Positions 6,650 through 15,884 are shown, counted from the first letter of the stretch. The stretch is DNA of 64,000 nt from an uncultured Acidimicrobiales bacterium (GCA_951812975.1 CATOTC010000001.1:1396001-1460000); one strand, 5' to 3'. Translations and numbers: made by a program. Notes: a model not told the origin generated them from the letters alone.

Positions 6650-9256
6650 CTAGCGGGCGGGCGTCGTAGGAGCGAACTCGAGAAGCTGCTGGAAAGTTGG
6701 GCGGTTGGTGGAACGGAAGGTGTCAGGGATCAGGTTCGGCGCGAAACTTGTGCGGAGGCCCGTACGCAGCCAGTTGCTTGTGTCATCGCCTCGTTCAGCA
6801 GTGATTTCGGAGACCACCGCCTCGATCGTCGCCCACAGGGACTCGCTGCACACCTCAAGGTCGCCGCTTCCGCAGTACCGGAGGTTGAACGGCCCTTCGA
6901 CCTGTTGACCGAGCAGTGTCCGCAAGTCCTTGTCGACCAGGCTTGCCGTGCTGATTCCCCTGAAGCTGACCGTGCCGCGCATTGCCCTGCCGAATACGGG
7001 CTCCATGACCGCATCCGTGATCGGTACCCAGAGCCGGTTGAACAAGAAGGCTCCGGCTCGGTCATAGAAGCCGTCCTCGTCGGCGTCGAGCAGCGGCGCG
7101 TCGTCGGCCACCCACGCATCGAGTAGCCCGACCGCCTCGGCGGCGGCACTGCTCGGCGCATCGGTTGACTGAAGCACCTCACTGATGATCGGCCACACCG
7201 GCGACAGAGTGTCTTCGGTGGCGGAACGGTTCATGATCCCGACAACGTCTCTCAACTCAGCCTTGTCGGGCCACTGGTCGAACAGCTCGACTCGGTGGAC
7301 CGACCCGTAGAGATTGCCGTCACCGTGCATGAAGCCGGGAGCGGACTGGTTGTTCCAATTGAGGAGCCGACCCGACGGATGGCCGGACGCGTGTGGATGC
7401 TCGTCCTGCTCCAAGAACCCCTGCCACTCATATTCGCCGGTGCCCAACGTCGGCAGGCGGCGATCAAGCCCTTCCGCACGCTCCGGCAGGTAACCGGATG
7501 CAAAATAGGCGATACCCTGCCGGTTTGCGTAACCCCAGTTGAACGTGAAGCCGAACTGGTTTGTCACCTCGAAGAACGCCTCCGGTGTCGCGGCATCACC
7601 TTCGGTCATGTCCTTGAGCGCAGCAAGGTTGAGTCCGTCGCGGCCGAAGGTTGAACGTTTGCGAGTGAGTGCGACGGGCTTTCCTTGCGACAACGCAGTA
7701 CCGATCACCGGGCCGTGCACCGAGACGGGATAACGGATCGGTGTGTCGGCGAGCATCCCCGCGTAGAACTGCTCGAATGGAACGCACTCACCCTCGAACA
7801 TGTAGGAACTCGACTCACGCGTAGGTTCTGAACCGTCCAGATTGCAGAGCACCTCGGCGTACACGTCGATCACGTCCTGGTTGGCTGAAGTGAGGCTCCA
7901 GGCATAGTCGGTGGTCCGCCCGATGAGGATGTACATCGCCAACCCGGGCACCGCGATCCCCTGAGCCTCGATTCCCGGACCGCTCAGATGAATCTGCTGG
8001 ACGATCTCGGGGTAGTAGTAGCCCAGTTGGGGACCCATCACCGCGAGCGTTGTGTGGTTGGCCGACCGATCCGGGGCCACGGTCAGCCAGTTCGACGCGG
8101 TGAGCGACGGAGGCGTCGAGGCGGCCTCGTACAAGACCGTGTCGTCACTGAACACCGGTGCTGAACCCTCTGCGGGGCCACGAGGATCGAGGGAGATGAC
8201 CGATCCCTCGTCGATCACCACTGAACCGGTTACCTCACCTCCGGTGAAGGTGCCGTATTCGAAGCGTTGGTCGATAGTGGTGGGCGCTTCGGGGTCGTCG
8301 GTCTGCATAAGGTCTTCCCACGCCGCGGTGCCTCGTTGCTCGCCCAGAGCGTTCTTGAGTCCCGACAGGAACACGGCGTTGTCCACCTCGCTGCCACCGC
8401 CGGAACCGAAGATCGAACCGATGAAAGCAGTCACCGCGACCACATCGTTCACGTTCACCGGTTCCCGCACTATGCCGTTGGCCTCCCAGAACGCATTGAT
8501 GCCCTCGGCGTAGGCGGCAGCATCGGAGATGATCTGTTCGCCCTCGGACCCATAGGTCTCAACAATCAGGTTGACCTGATCGGTGACCAGCTGTTCAGCC
8601 TCGGCGCTGGGCGTGAAGGGTTGAGCGCTGGTTATGAGGCTGAATGCGTTGATTCCCGGGACGTCGGCCACTGCAACCCGTGCCGGGCCCCGGCCAAGCG
8701 TCAGCAGCAGGTCACGGTCACGCGCGGTCACCCAACCGGCACCGAAGGCCAGGTCTTCCCTGGTTGTGCCGCTGACATGGGCGATCCCGAATTCGTCGTA
8801 GAGGATCGTCGTGCCTTCGCGCCCCGTCGACTCCTCGACAGTCTCACCGATCGGCTCGAAATCCTGGGGAAGGAAGAGGCTGTCGATGTCGGCATCGCTG
8901 ATGTTGCCTCGTAACGGGGTTAGGCCGTCGTAGAGCGGGAGTTGGTCCCGCGAATTCTCCGTCGTGGGAATACCGCCGTAGTTGCCCGGCGGAAGGATGT
9001 AGTAGGCGCGATCCTCCGTGATCGTCGGCACTGGGGTGGTGGTGGTGGTCGTGGTGGTGGTCGTTGTCTGGTCGGGCGGCGCTGTGGTGGTGGTCGGGTC
9101 GGGCGCGCTGACAGTCGTGGCGGCGGAACCGGGTTCTGGGTCTGCGCCGGTGTCATCGCCCGAACAGGCCACGGCCACCATCGTCAGCGAGACTGCCGCA
9201 GCAACCCATCTGGCCCCTGCACGCTTGGGTTTGCGGTTCGGACCTTTCGGCACCAT
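6650..9256 (-). CDS. Penicillin acylase family lipoprotein (Ntn-hydrolase)
   Basis: An 868-residue exported protein. The N-terminus has a basic region, a hydrophobic stretch and a lipobox ending VAVAC (Cys31). A low-complexity linker rich in threonine (about 45-75) follows. A hydrolase precursor body comes next: the GIAHVSGTTREDLAFGAGWVTARDR segment is typical of penicillin-acylase alpha chains, and TASNWLTVAP carries the probable autoprocessing and catalytic serine at residue 388. GIAVPGLAMYILIGRTTDYAWS matches the beta-chain region. The family cleaves amide bonds of acyl homoserine lactones, beta-lactams or acyl amino acids; the substrate here is unknown. The next gene downstream is an RHH antitoxin, and an esterase lies upstream. 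Confidence 0.9.
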   Translation of the reverse strand: MVPKGPNRKPKRAGARWVAAAVSLTMVAVACSGDDTGADPEPGSAATTVSAPDPTTTTAPPDQTTTTTTTTTTTPVPTITEDRAYYILPPGNYGGIPTTENSRDQLPLYDGLTPLRGNISDADIDSLFLPQDFEPIGETVEESTGREGTTILYDEFGIAHVSGTTREDLAFGAGWVTARDRDLLLTLGRGPARVAVADVPGINAFSLITSAQPFTPSAEAEQLVTDQVNLIVETYGSEGEQIISDAAAYAEGINAFWEANGIVREPVNVNDVVAVTAFIGSIFGSGGGSEVDNAVFLSGLKNALGEQRGTAAWEDLMQTDDPEAPTTIDQRFEYGTFTGGEVTGSVVIDEGSVISLDPRGPAEGSAPVFSDDTVLYEAASTPPSLTASNWLTVAPDRSANHTTLAVMGPQLGYYYPEIVQQIHLSGPGIEAQGIAVPGLAMYILIGRTTDYAWSLTSANQDVIDVYAEVLCNLDGSEPTRESSSYMFEGECVPFEQFYAGMLADTPIRYPVSVHGPVIGTALSQGKPVALTRKRSTFGRDGLNLAALKDMTEGDAATPEAFFEVTNQFGFTFNWGYANRQGIAYFASGYLPERAEGLDRRLPTLGTGEYEWQGFLEQDEHPHASGHPSGRLLNWNNQSAPGFMHGDGNLYGSVHRVELFDQWPDKAELRDVVGIMNRSATEDTLSPVWPIISEVLQSTDAPSSAAAEAVGLLDAWVADDAPLLDADEDGFYDRAGAFLFNRLWVPITDAVMEPVFGRAMRGTVSFRGISTASLVDKDLRTLLGQQVEGPFNLRYCGSGDLEVCSESLWATIEAVVSEITAERGDDTSNWLRTGLRTSFAPNLIPDTFRSTNRPTFQQLLEFAPTTPAR

Positions 9257-9277
9257 TGCGCCCTCCTGTCGCCCCGT

Positions 9278-10225
9278 CTATACGCCCAGTGCTTTGCGCA
9301 GGGCTGCGGATGCGTCGCGGGCGCTGTTGAGGCTGACCTGTGCGTTCGCGACCATCGACGATCCGTGGAACGTTCCGGGGTAGGCGTGGATCTCGGTCGA
9401 CACACCCGCTTCGAGCAGTCGCATCGCGTAGATCAATCCCTCGTCGCGCAACGGATCGAACTCCATGACCGACACGTACGCAGAGGGCAGACCTGAGAGG
9501 TCCTCAGCCACCGAAGGTGACGCATAGGGCGATACGGGCCCTTCGTGGTCCGGGCCCAGGTAGTGCTTCCAGCTCCAGACCGCATTGGGCCGGTTCCACA
9601 ACGGCGTGTCATCGAACTGCATCATCGAAGGCGTCTTGAGACGATGGTCGAGTTCAGGTATCTCCAACAGTTGGAAGCACAACTGTCGACCGCCACGGTC
9701 TCGGGCCATGAGTGCGGTGCCGGCAGCCAGGCCACCACCGGCGCTCTGGCCGGCTATAGCGATGCGCTCGGGGTCCACACCCAGCTCCGCAGTGTTCTCC
9801 GACAGCCACAGCAGCGCGGCATAGCAGTCATGGATCCCCGCCGGGAAGGGATCTTCGGGAGCAAGCCGGTAATCCACAGACACCACCACGGCCGGGAAAT
9901 CAGCGGCCACACGATCACACCACGGGTCCATCATCTCGATCGAACCGACCATGAACCCGCCTCCATGGATCTCCAACACCGCAGGCAGCGGATCGGAGGT
10001 CGCAGAAGCGGGACGGTATATCCGGATCGGCACATCGGGGTCGCCGTCGAGACCCTGAACCGTGCGGTCCTCGCGGACCACATCATCTCGGGGTTCGGTC
10101 TCTCCGGCGAACAAACCGATCGATTCGCGCATCGCACGAATCTCGGCGGGGTCTGAGAAGTCCGTCACCGTGGGCAGCAACGGCAGCATCTCAAGCAATT
10201 CAGGGTCGAACGCTCGCTCAGTCAT
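9278..10225 (-). CDS. Alpha/beta hydrolase, hormone-sensitive-lipase family esterase
   Basis: A 315-residue esterase. The oxyanion-hole motif HGGGFMVGS, the nucleophile elbow AGQSAGGG, an aspartate in SVMEFDPLRDEG and a histidine in YPGTFHGS form the expected catalytic set in the right order. The N-terminal cap region (1-80) is typical of this family. It probably hydrolyses short acyl esters in the cytoplasm. It lies 21 bases upstream of the penicillin-acylase-like lipoprotein on the same strand, so the two could be co-transcribed. Confidence 0.9.
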   Translation of the reverse strand: MTERAFDPELLEMLPLLPTVTDFSDPAEIRAMRESIGLFAGETEPRDDVVREDRTVQGLDGDPDVPIRIYRPASATSDPLPAVLEIHGGGFMVGSIEMMDPWCDRVAADFPAVVVSVDYRLAPEDPFPAGIHDCYAALLWLSENTAELGVDPERIAIAGQSAGGGLAAGTALMARDRGGRQLCFQLLEIPELDHRLKTPSMMQFDDTPLWNRPNAVWSWKHYLGPDHEGPVSPYASPSVAEDLSGLPSAYVSVMEFDPLRDEGLIYAMRLLEAGVSTEIHAYPGTFHGSSMVANAQVSLNSARDASAALRKALGV

Positions 10226-10257
10226 GCCGAGACCGTAGCCCCCGCCTCGGGCTGCTG

Positions 10258-10293
10258 AGAAAACGAAGAAAGCCCGCCGCGAAGCGACGGGCT
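10258..10293 (-). terminator. Intrinsic terminator after erpA
   Basis: Read on the minus strand, a 10-base-pair stem (AGCCCGTCGC paired with GCGGCGGGCT, one T-G wobble) closes a TTC loop. It is followed by a T-rich run (TTCTTCGTTTTC). It lies about 22 bases beyond the erpA stop and before the esterase start, so it should end the erpA transcript and separate it from the esterase. Confidence 0.75.
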
Positions 10294-10314
10294 CCGACTT
10301 CTCGGCCTACGGGA

Positions 10315-10635
10315 TCAGCTGAAGCTCTGCCCGCAGCCGCAGGTGCGCTGTGCGTTGGGGTTGTCGATGGAGAACCCTGCGTCGGTGAGGCCGTCCTTGT
10401 AGTCGAGCGTGGCTCCCTCAAGCAGCTGTGCTGACGAAGGATCCACGACAACATCGACCGGGCCGAAGGCGACCGCCATGTCGTCGGTAGCCTTTTCGTT
10501 GTCGAAGTACATCTCATATGAGAAACCGGAACAGCCACCGGGGCGAACGGAGACACGCAAGGCCAGCCCGTCCTCTCCCTCTGCGGTGAGGAGCTCATCG
10601 ACTTTCGATACAGCGGAATCGGTAAGTGTGATCAC
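10315..10635 (-). CDS. erpA: Iron-sulfur cluster insertion protein, ErpA/IscA type
   Basis: A 106-residue A-type carrier. The three cluster-binding cysteines are visible: one in RPGGCSGFSYEMYF and two in the C-terminal RTCGCGQSFS. The length and the central VVDPSSAQLLEGATLDY segment are standard for the family. It transfers [4Fe-4S] or [2Fe-2S] clusters to apo-enzymes. It is divergent from mrp, another Fe-S assembly factor, with about 110 bases between, so the two may share a regulatory region. A terminator follows it. Confidence 0.93.
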   Translation of the reverse strand: MITLTDSAVSKVDELLTAEGEDGLALRVSVRPGGCSGFSYEMYFDNEKATDDMAVAFGPVDVVVDPSSAQLLEGATLDYKDGLTDAGFSIDNPNAQRTCGCGQSFS

Positions 10636-10745
10636 AGGACTTCCTCTCTGGGAGAACTACCACGACTCTGCCCCCTACCTTACCCGCCACGACCGAGATT
10701 CGCCTCTCTGTCTCAGAGCTTGGTCTGTGCCGGTAGCCTCGGGGG

Positions 10746-11930
10746 GTGGACGAAGTTGCCCTGCCCACTGCCGACGATGTGATGGGGCTGCTGCGCGGAG
10801 TGATCGACCCCGAGCTCGGAAGTGACATCGTCGAGCTCGGGATGGCCCGCTCCGCCGACGTCTCGGCAAGCGGCATCATCACTTTGGAGATCGCGCTGAC
10901 CACGAGCGGATGCCCGCTGCGAGGGCAGATCCAGAAGGACATCCGCAGCCGGCTGCTGTCGCTTCCCGGAATCACCAACGTGAAGATCAACTGGGGTGAA
11001 CTGACCCAGGAGCAGAAGTCTGAGGCGATGGCCAAGGCACGATTCAACGTGAGCCTGGACGCGCCCGACACCGCCATCCCGCCGACCACCAAGGTCATCA
11101 TGGTCGCCTCGGGCAAGGGCGGCGTGGGCAAATCGTCGATCGCCACGAACCTTGCGGCCGCGCTGGCCGACACCGGCTACGCAGTCGGGGTGATGGACGC
11201 CGACATCTGGGGATTCTCGGTCCCCCGCATGCTCGGTGTCGACGGAGAGCTGATCGCCCGCCAAGGCAAGATCACTCCCCTGGTCCGCGAGGTCGGCGAG
11301 GGCCGCCTCGAGATCGTGTCGATGGGTTTCCTGGTCGACCAGGAAGACTCTGCGCTGATGTGGCGCGGGCTGATGCTCGACCGTGCCGTGCGGCACTTCT
11401 GCGAGGACGTCGCCTGGTCAGAAGACCTGGACTACCTGCTGATCGACATGCCGCCAGGGACCGGCGACGTGCAGATGGGCCTCGCGAAGCTGCTTCCACG
11501 AGCCGAGATGCTGATCGTCACCACCCCGGCCGGCAACGCCCAGAAGGTAGCGGCGCGGGTTGCCGACATGGGCCGCAAGAACTACCTGCGGATCGTCGGT
11601 GTTATCGAGAACATGACCAGCTTCGTCGCTCCTGATGGGAGCGAACACAATCTGTTCGGAAGCGGAGGCGGGCAACAGTTGGCCGACGATGTCGGTGTTC
11701 CGCTGCTCGGCTCGGTCCCGATCGAGGCCGAAGTGTCGATCGGCGGCGACAGCGGATCCCCCGCAGTGCTCGGCTCCGGTGCCGCATCCGAGGCGATACG
11801 GGCAATCGCTGAAGCCATTGCCGAGGAGTACGTTCCACCCGTCGAGATGGCGGGATGCTCAGCTCGGATGCTCGAAGCGGCGATGGCAGCCCTCGACGAA
11901 CTCGACGAACTTGAGACAAGTTCGGGCTGA
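10746..11930 (+). CDS. mrp: Mrp/NBP35-type Fe-S cluster carrier ATPase
   Basis: A 394-residue protein. Residues about 5-85 form a MIP18/DUF59 domain (VIDPELGSDIVELGMA, SGCPLRGQI). The remainder is a P-loop ATPase with the deviant Walker A GKGGVGKSS, a Walker-B-type strand LLIDMPPGTGD, and a DADIWGFSVPRML segment. These proteins act as Fe-S scaffolds or carriers. Start is a GTG at 10746. It is divergent from erpA, consistent with a local Fe-S assembly theme. No CxxC motif is obvious near the C-terminus, although a single cysteine (MAGCSARML) is present. Confidence 0.93.
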   Translation: MDEVALPTADDVMGLLRGVIDPELGSDIVELGMARSADVSASGIITLEIALTTSGCPLRGQIQKDIRSRLLSLPGITNVKINWGELTQEQKSEAMAKARFNVSLDAPDTAIPPTTKVIMVASGKGGVGKSSIATNLAAALADTGYAVGVMDADIWGFSVPRMLGVDGELIARQGKITPLVREVGEGRLEIVSMGFLVDQEDSALMWRGLMLDRAVRHFCEDVAWSEDLDYLLIDMPPGTGDVQMGLAKLLPRAEMLIVTTPAGNAQKVAARVADMGRKNYLRIVGVIENMTSFVAPDGSEHNLFGSGGGQQLADDVGVPLLGSVPIEAEVSIGGDSGSPAVLGSGAASEAIRAIAEAIAEEYVPPVEMAGCSARMLEAAMAALDELDELETSSG

Positions 11931-11957
11931 GCGGACTGAGCAGGCTGCGCTCAACGG

Positions 11958-12512
11958 TCAGCGCTGCTCGCGCGGATCATCGGGGTCGTCGGCATCGGCA
12001 TCAGAGTTCGTGTCAGACACCGGGCCGAGTTCGATCGCCTCGCCGGCGCTGTCGCCATAGCGGGCTTCACCAGCGTCGGTGACATCGGTTCCGCTCACGT
12101 CGGTCCACTGACCGAAACGTATGCCCGGCCCTCCAATGGTCCCGCCGCGAGCCACACGGCCCGCGAAACGGCGCTTGAGCACTTCACGCACGACCGCTCT
12201 AGTAGGCGGGAACAACAGCAGCAGACCGACACCCGCCGTAAAGAACCCCGGGGTCAGGATCAGAGCCGCAGCGACCAGCAGCAGCACGCCGTTGATCAAC
12301 TCGTTGGTCGGGATCTGCCCTTTGTCGAGCGACAGTTGTGCCCTGCGCAGCACGCTGAGGCCTTCCCTGCGGACCAGCCAGGCACCGACCATGCTCGTCA
12401 GCACGATCAGACCGATGGTGTTCCATCCGCCGACGGCTTCGTTGAACGCGAGGATGACATAACCCTCAACGACCAGTACCACCAGGAACAGAAAGAAAAG
12501 GACGCCTATCAT
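11958..12512 (-). CDS. fxsA: FxsA family cytoplasmic membrane protein
   Basis: A 184-residue membrane protein starting MIGVLFFLFLVVLVVEGYVIL. Three or four hydrophobic segments include NTIGLIVLTSMVGAWLVRREG and the family-typical LLLVAAALILTPGFFTAGVG followed by PPTR. After residue 120 the tail is hydrophilic and acidic. FxsA was named from suppression of F-plasmid exclusion of phage T7 in E. coli; its cellular role is unclear. ATG 12512 is chosen because upstream in-frame codons give no membrane-like sequence. It converges with mrp and is divergent from selA. Confidence 0.88.
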   Translation of the reverse strand: MIGVLFFLFLVVLVVEGYVILAFNEAVGGWNTIGLIVLTSMVGAWLVRREGLSVLRRAQLSLDKGQIPTNELINGVLLLVAAALILTPGFFTAGVGLLLLFPPTRAVVREVLKRRFAGRVARGGTIGGPGIRFGQWTDVSGTDVTDAGEARYGDSAGEAIELGPVSDTNSDADADDPDDPREQR

Positions 12513-12549
12513 CCGGCCATCGTAGGAGCAATCCGAGCCGACACACGCC

Positions 12550-12600
12550 CGTTCTGGCGGTGCCATGCGTCGGAAACCGCGCCATGGCACCGCCAGAACG
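12550..12600 (+). repeat. Perfect 18-bp inverted repeat upstream of selA
   Basis: CGTTCTGGCGGTGCCATG at 12550-12567 is exactly complementary to 12583-12600, leaving a 15-base loop that itself contains a small CGG/CCG dyad. No T-run follows, and the position is upstream of both fxsA (leftward) and selA (rightward, start 12638), so it is not a terminator for either gene. A related direct repeat, CCAGAACGAAT, occurs at the end of the right arm and again at about 12612. It could be an operator or an RNA hairpin in the selA leader. Confidence 0.75.
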
Positions 12601-12637
12601 AATCAGCACGACCAGAACGAATTAGGCTGAACGGGCC

Positions 12638-13903
12638 GTGACTGAACAAGATTCACGCCCCCCGTCGGTCGACCGGCTGGCCCGGTCGTTGCACGACACC
12701 GGCCTACCCCACCCGATGCTGGTGGAGGCCGCTCGGGCTGCGATCTCAGCCGGATCACCTGACGACGCACGCCGAATCGCCGAAGACATGGCCAGACGAA
12801 TGCTGCGACCCGTCATCAACGGCACCGGCACGCTGCTGCACACGAACCTCGGACGCGCCCCCGTCGGCTGGGAGCAGACCGAGCACTACTCGAACCTCGA
12901 ACTCGACCTGACTACCGGTGAGCGCGGCTCGCGCATGGACACCGCGCCCGCACTGATCGCCCAGGTGTGCGGAGCCGAGGCCGCGATCGTCGTCAACAAT
13001 TGCGCCGCCGCAGTCCTGCTCGTTCTGGCGAGCCTGGCCGAAGGCAGAGCAGTCGTTGTCTCCCGAGGTGAACTCGTGGAGATCGGCGGTGGATTCAGGG
13101 TCCCGGACGTGATGGCGCGTTCGGGGGCCCGGCTCATCGAAGTCGGCACCACGAACCGCACAAGACTCGCCGATTTCAAACAGGCGATCGACCAGCACGG
13201 CGAAGAGGCTGCTGTCGTGCTGCAGGTCCATCAGTCGAACTACAAGATCGTCGGCTTCACCGAAGCCCCCCGGACCGCGGAACTCGCCACGCTCAACCGG
13301 ATTCTGGTCGCAGACATCGGCTCGGGACTCGTCGACAGTCGGTGTCCCTGGCTGTCGAGCGGGCCTCCGGGATGGCTCGACGACGAACCCGCCGCTCGCC
13401 AGACGCTCGAGGCCGGAGCGGACCTGGTCACGTTCTCCGGCGACAAGCTCTTCGGTGGGCCACAGGCGGGAATCATCGCCGGCCGAGCGGATCTGGTTGC
13501 CCAATGCGCGGCCCATCCCCTGGCCAGAGCCCTGCGGCCCGGAGCCCTGGTACTCGGAGCGCTGCAGGCCACCGCACTCGCCTATCTGAACCGCGACGGC
13601 CAAGCGATCCCGTTCTGGCGAATGGCAACCCTGCCCCAGGACGAGTTGCGCTCCCGAGCCGAGAACCTCGGGGTCGGGACAGTGCTCGACGTTGCCTCCA
13701 CACCGGGGGGCGGAACTCTGCCGGGGGTGGAGATTCCATCGGCGGGAGTCGCTGTCGAGGGCGACCAGCGCAACTCGCTGCGCAATCGGCAGCGCCCGAT
13801 CATCGCACGGGTCATCGAAGGGCGCACTGTCATCGATCTGCGCACCGTTCAACCGGACGACGACTCTGAGATAGAAGCTGCCCTCACCCCCGGCACCGGC
13901 TGA
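12638..13903 (+). CDS. selA: L-seryl-tRNA(Sec) selenium transferase
   Basis: A 421-residue PLP enzyme that converts seryl-tRNA(Sec) to selenocysteinyl-tRNA(Sec) using selenophosphate. Family features in order: the N-terminal tRNA-binding part with RPVINGTGTLLHTNLGRAP, the cofactor-binding core with EAAIVVNNCAAAVLLVL, the EIGGGFRVPDVM segment, and TFSGDKLFGGPQAG with the Schiff-base lysine. Start is a GTG at 12638. Its stop overlaps the ATG of selB by one base (TGATG), indicating a two-gene operon. No selD or selenoprotein gene is recognisable in the window. Confidence 0.95.
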   Translation: MTEQDSRPPSVDRLARSLHDTGLPHPMLVEAARAAISAGSPDDARRIAEDMARRMLRPVINGTGTLLHTNLGRAPVGWEQTEHYSNLELDLTTGERGSRMDTAPALIAQVCGAEAAIVVNNCAAAVLLVLASLAEGRAVVVSRGELVEIGGGFRVPDVMARSGARLIEVGTTNRTRLADFKQAIDQHGEEAAVVLQVHQSNYKIVGFTEAPRTAELATLNRILVADIGSGLVDSRCPWLSSGPPGWLDDEPAARQTLEAGADLVTFSGDKLFGGPQAGIIAGRADLVAQCAAHPLARALRPGALVLGALQATALAYLNRDGQAIPFWRMATLPQDELRSRAENLGVGTVLDVASTPGGGTLPGVEIPSAGVAVEGDQRNSLRNRQRPIIARVIEGRTVIDLRTVQPDDDSEIEAALTPGTG

Positions 13904-15648
13904 TGCACGTTGTAGCAACCGCAGGCCATGTGGACCACGGCAAGTCCACCCTCGTCAAGGCCCTGACCGGGACCGACCCGGACCGGCTGTCAGAGGAGAA
14001 GGCGCGGGGACTGACCATCGACCTGGGATTCGCTTCGACACAGCTTCCCTCGGGCCGGGGGGTGGCGTTCATTGACGTGCCCGGCCATGTCCGTTTCCTC
14101 AAGAACATGTTGGCGGGGGTGGGCAGTGTTGACGCCGCCGTATTCGTGGTTGCGGCGACTGAGGGTTGGAAACCGCAGTCCGAGGAGCATCTGCGGATCC
14201 TGGAACTGCTGGGGATCAAGCACGGTCTCGTTGCGTTGACGAAGACCGGGCTGGCTGATGACGACCTGCGAGAGCTGGCCAGACTCGAAGTGGAGGATCG
14301 TGTCGTGGGCACGTTCCTGGAGGATGCCGAGATCGTCGAGGTGGATGCGATCGACCGGTCCGGCATCGCCGAGATCTCCGAGGCACTCGACGAACTGCTC
14401 GACGGCACACCCACCGCGGCTGATCACAAGCGCCCCCGGCTCTGGATCGATCGGGTGTTCGCGGCGAAGGGATCGGGCACGGTCGTTACCGGGACGCTCG
14501 CCGGTGGCCGGGTGCGGGTCGGTGATGAGTTGACGGTTCTGCCCCAGCAGCGAACCGTGCGGATTCGTGCGTTGCAGAGCCTGCACGAGAACCGCACGAA
14601 AGTGGGACCGGGGAACCGGGTCGCCCTGAACCTGTCCGGGATCAGCCACGACGAACTGAGCCGCGGCGACGTGCTGCTCAACGCCGGGCAGTGGCATGTC
14701 ACCCGCCGGGTGGACGGTCACCTGAAGGTCCTTGACGCCATCGACCATCCGGTGACCCGGCGCGGCGCGCACATGGCCTATCTGGGCTCTGGGGAGTTCC
14801 CGGTGCGGGTCCGGGTGCTCGGCCCCGCCGAGATTCAACCCGGTGAAAAGGGTGCGGTGCGCCTTCACCTCCCGGTCGGTCTGCCGTTGCTGCCCGGCGA
14901 CCGGTTCATCCTTCGTGAATCGGGGCGGGGCGAGACGCTCGGTGGTGGTGAGATTCTTGATGTAGACCCGATCGTTGCCGCCGCGAAGGCCCGACCTGAC
15001 CGCCGTGTCGAGCGGGTCATTGCCGAGCGGGGCCGAGTTGACGTCGAGGAACTCCTTCGCCTCACCGGTGAGAGTCGTAGTGCCGATGTGGGGAACTGGG
15101 CGGTGGACCCGACTGTGTTGGAAGCCAGTCGGACCGAACTCGAGGAGGCCATTTCCGGCTCCGGGTCCTTGGGACTCGACATCGCGAAACTCGATGACTT
15201 CGGTCGTGCGCTGCTCGAGACTGTCGAGGGCGTCGTGGTGGACCACGGACATGTTCGAGCGGTTGACGCCGTCGACACCCTGACCGGGCATACCTATGTC
15301 GACGCCCTGGAGGCGTCACCGTTCGCCCCTCCGGATCCCTCGGGCATTGATCGCGCGGAGCTGCGGGAGCTGGTTCGCCGCGGCGACGTGATCGAGGAGA
15401 AGGGGGTCTTTTTCGCGGCGAGCGCCGTTGCCGCCGCCGCTCGAGTCGTGGCTGAGCTGCTCAGCAGCAAACCGGACGGCGTGACCGTTGCCGAGGTTCG
15501 CGACGGGTGGGCCACCAGCCGCAAGTACGCAATCCCGTTGCTGTCCCATCTCGACAACAACGGGATCACCAGACGCAGAGGTGACCTGAGAATCGGCGGT
15601 CCCCGCCTTCCGCCTGTTGAAGAGCCTGATCAGACCGTCAGGAGTTGA
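13903..15648 (+). CDS. selB: Selenocysteine-specific elongation factor SelB
   Basis: A 581-residue translational GTPase. The G domain starts at residue 1: AGHVDHGKST is the P-loop, DVPGH is G3, and TKTGL is an NKxD-like G4 in the SelB style. Beta-barrel domains follow (ALNLSGISHDELSRGDVL), then a C-terminal winged-helix region that recognises the SECIS hairpin (about 370-581, including EVRDGWATSRKYAIPLLSHLD). It delivers Sec-tRNA to ribosomes at UGA codons. It starts on the last base of the selA stop. The last 19 bases overlap the convergent whiB gene. Confidence 0.95.
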   Translation: MHVVATAGHVDHGKSTLVKALTGTDPDRLSEEKARGLTIDLGFASTQLPSGRGVAFIDVPGHVRFLKNMLAGVGSVDAAVFVVAATEGWKPQSEEHLRILELLGIKHGLVALTKTGLADDDLRELARLEVEDRVVGTFLEDAEIVEVDAIDRSGIAEISEALDELLDGTPTAADHKRPRLWIDRVFAAKGSGTVVTGTLAGGRVRVGDELTVLPQQRTVRIRALQSLHENRTKVGPGNRVALNLSGISHDELSRGDVLLNAGQWHVTRRVDGHLKVLDAIDHPVTRRGAHMAYLGSGEFPVRVRVLGPAEIQPGEKGAVRLHLPVGLPLLPGDRFILRESGRGETLGGGEILDVDPIVAAAKARPDRRVERVIAERGRVDVEELLRLTGESRSADVGNWAVDPTVLEASRTELEEAISGSGSLGLDIAKLDDFGRALLETVEGVVVDHGHVRAVDAVDTLTGHTYVDALEASPFAPPDPSGIDRAELRELVRRGDVIEEKGVFFAASAVAAAARVVAELLSSKPDGVTVAEVRDGWATSRKYAIPLLSHLDNNGITRRRGDLRIGGPRLPPVEEPDQTVRS

Positions 15649-15884
15649 CGGCGCTCACTTTCGCTCAGTCCGCCCCAGATCCCGTGCTGTTCGCGGATGG
15701 ACAGGGCGTGAGCCAAGCAGTCAGGTCGAACGGTGCAAGTCTCGCAAATCGCCTTGGCATGCCTTTCCCGGGCCCGCTTCTCGTCTCGTCGTTCTGGCGA
15801 TGCCGGAGGGAAAAAAATCGCTGACTGGGGTCCGCGGCAAGCTGCGCGAAGCTGCCAGTCAATGGGATCGATCTGCTTGAGCAT
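15630..15884 (-). CDS. WhiB family Fe-S transcriptional regulator
   Basis: An 84-residue WhiB protein. The four cluster cysteines are Cys16, Cys47, Cys50 and Cys56 (CETCTVRPDC), and the GIWGG turn is at about 68-72, followed by the basic SESERRQLL tail. WhiB proteins carry a redox- or NO-sensitive [4Fe-4S] cluster, usually bind the primary sigma factor and are nearly restricted to actinobacteria. The spacing between the first and second cysteines (30 residues) is slightly long. ATG 15884 is set by GGAGGAG five bases upstream; a TTG one codon earlier is possible. I cannot assign a numbered WhiB class. The gene overlaps the end of selB by 19 bases. Confidence 0.93.
   Translation of the reverse strand: MLKQIDPIDWQLRAACRGPQSAIFFPPASPERRDEKRARERHAKAICETCTVRPDCLAHALSIREQHGIWGGLSESERRQLLTV

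Noticed and set aside
12550-12600. Intrinsic terminator
   Set aside because: No T-run on either strand, and it is upstream of both flanking genes.
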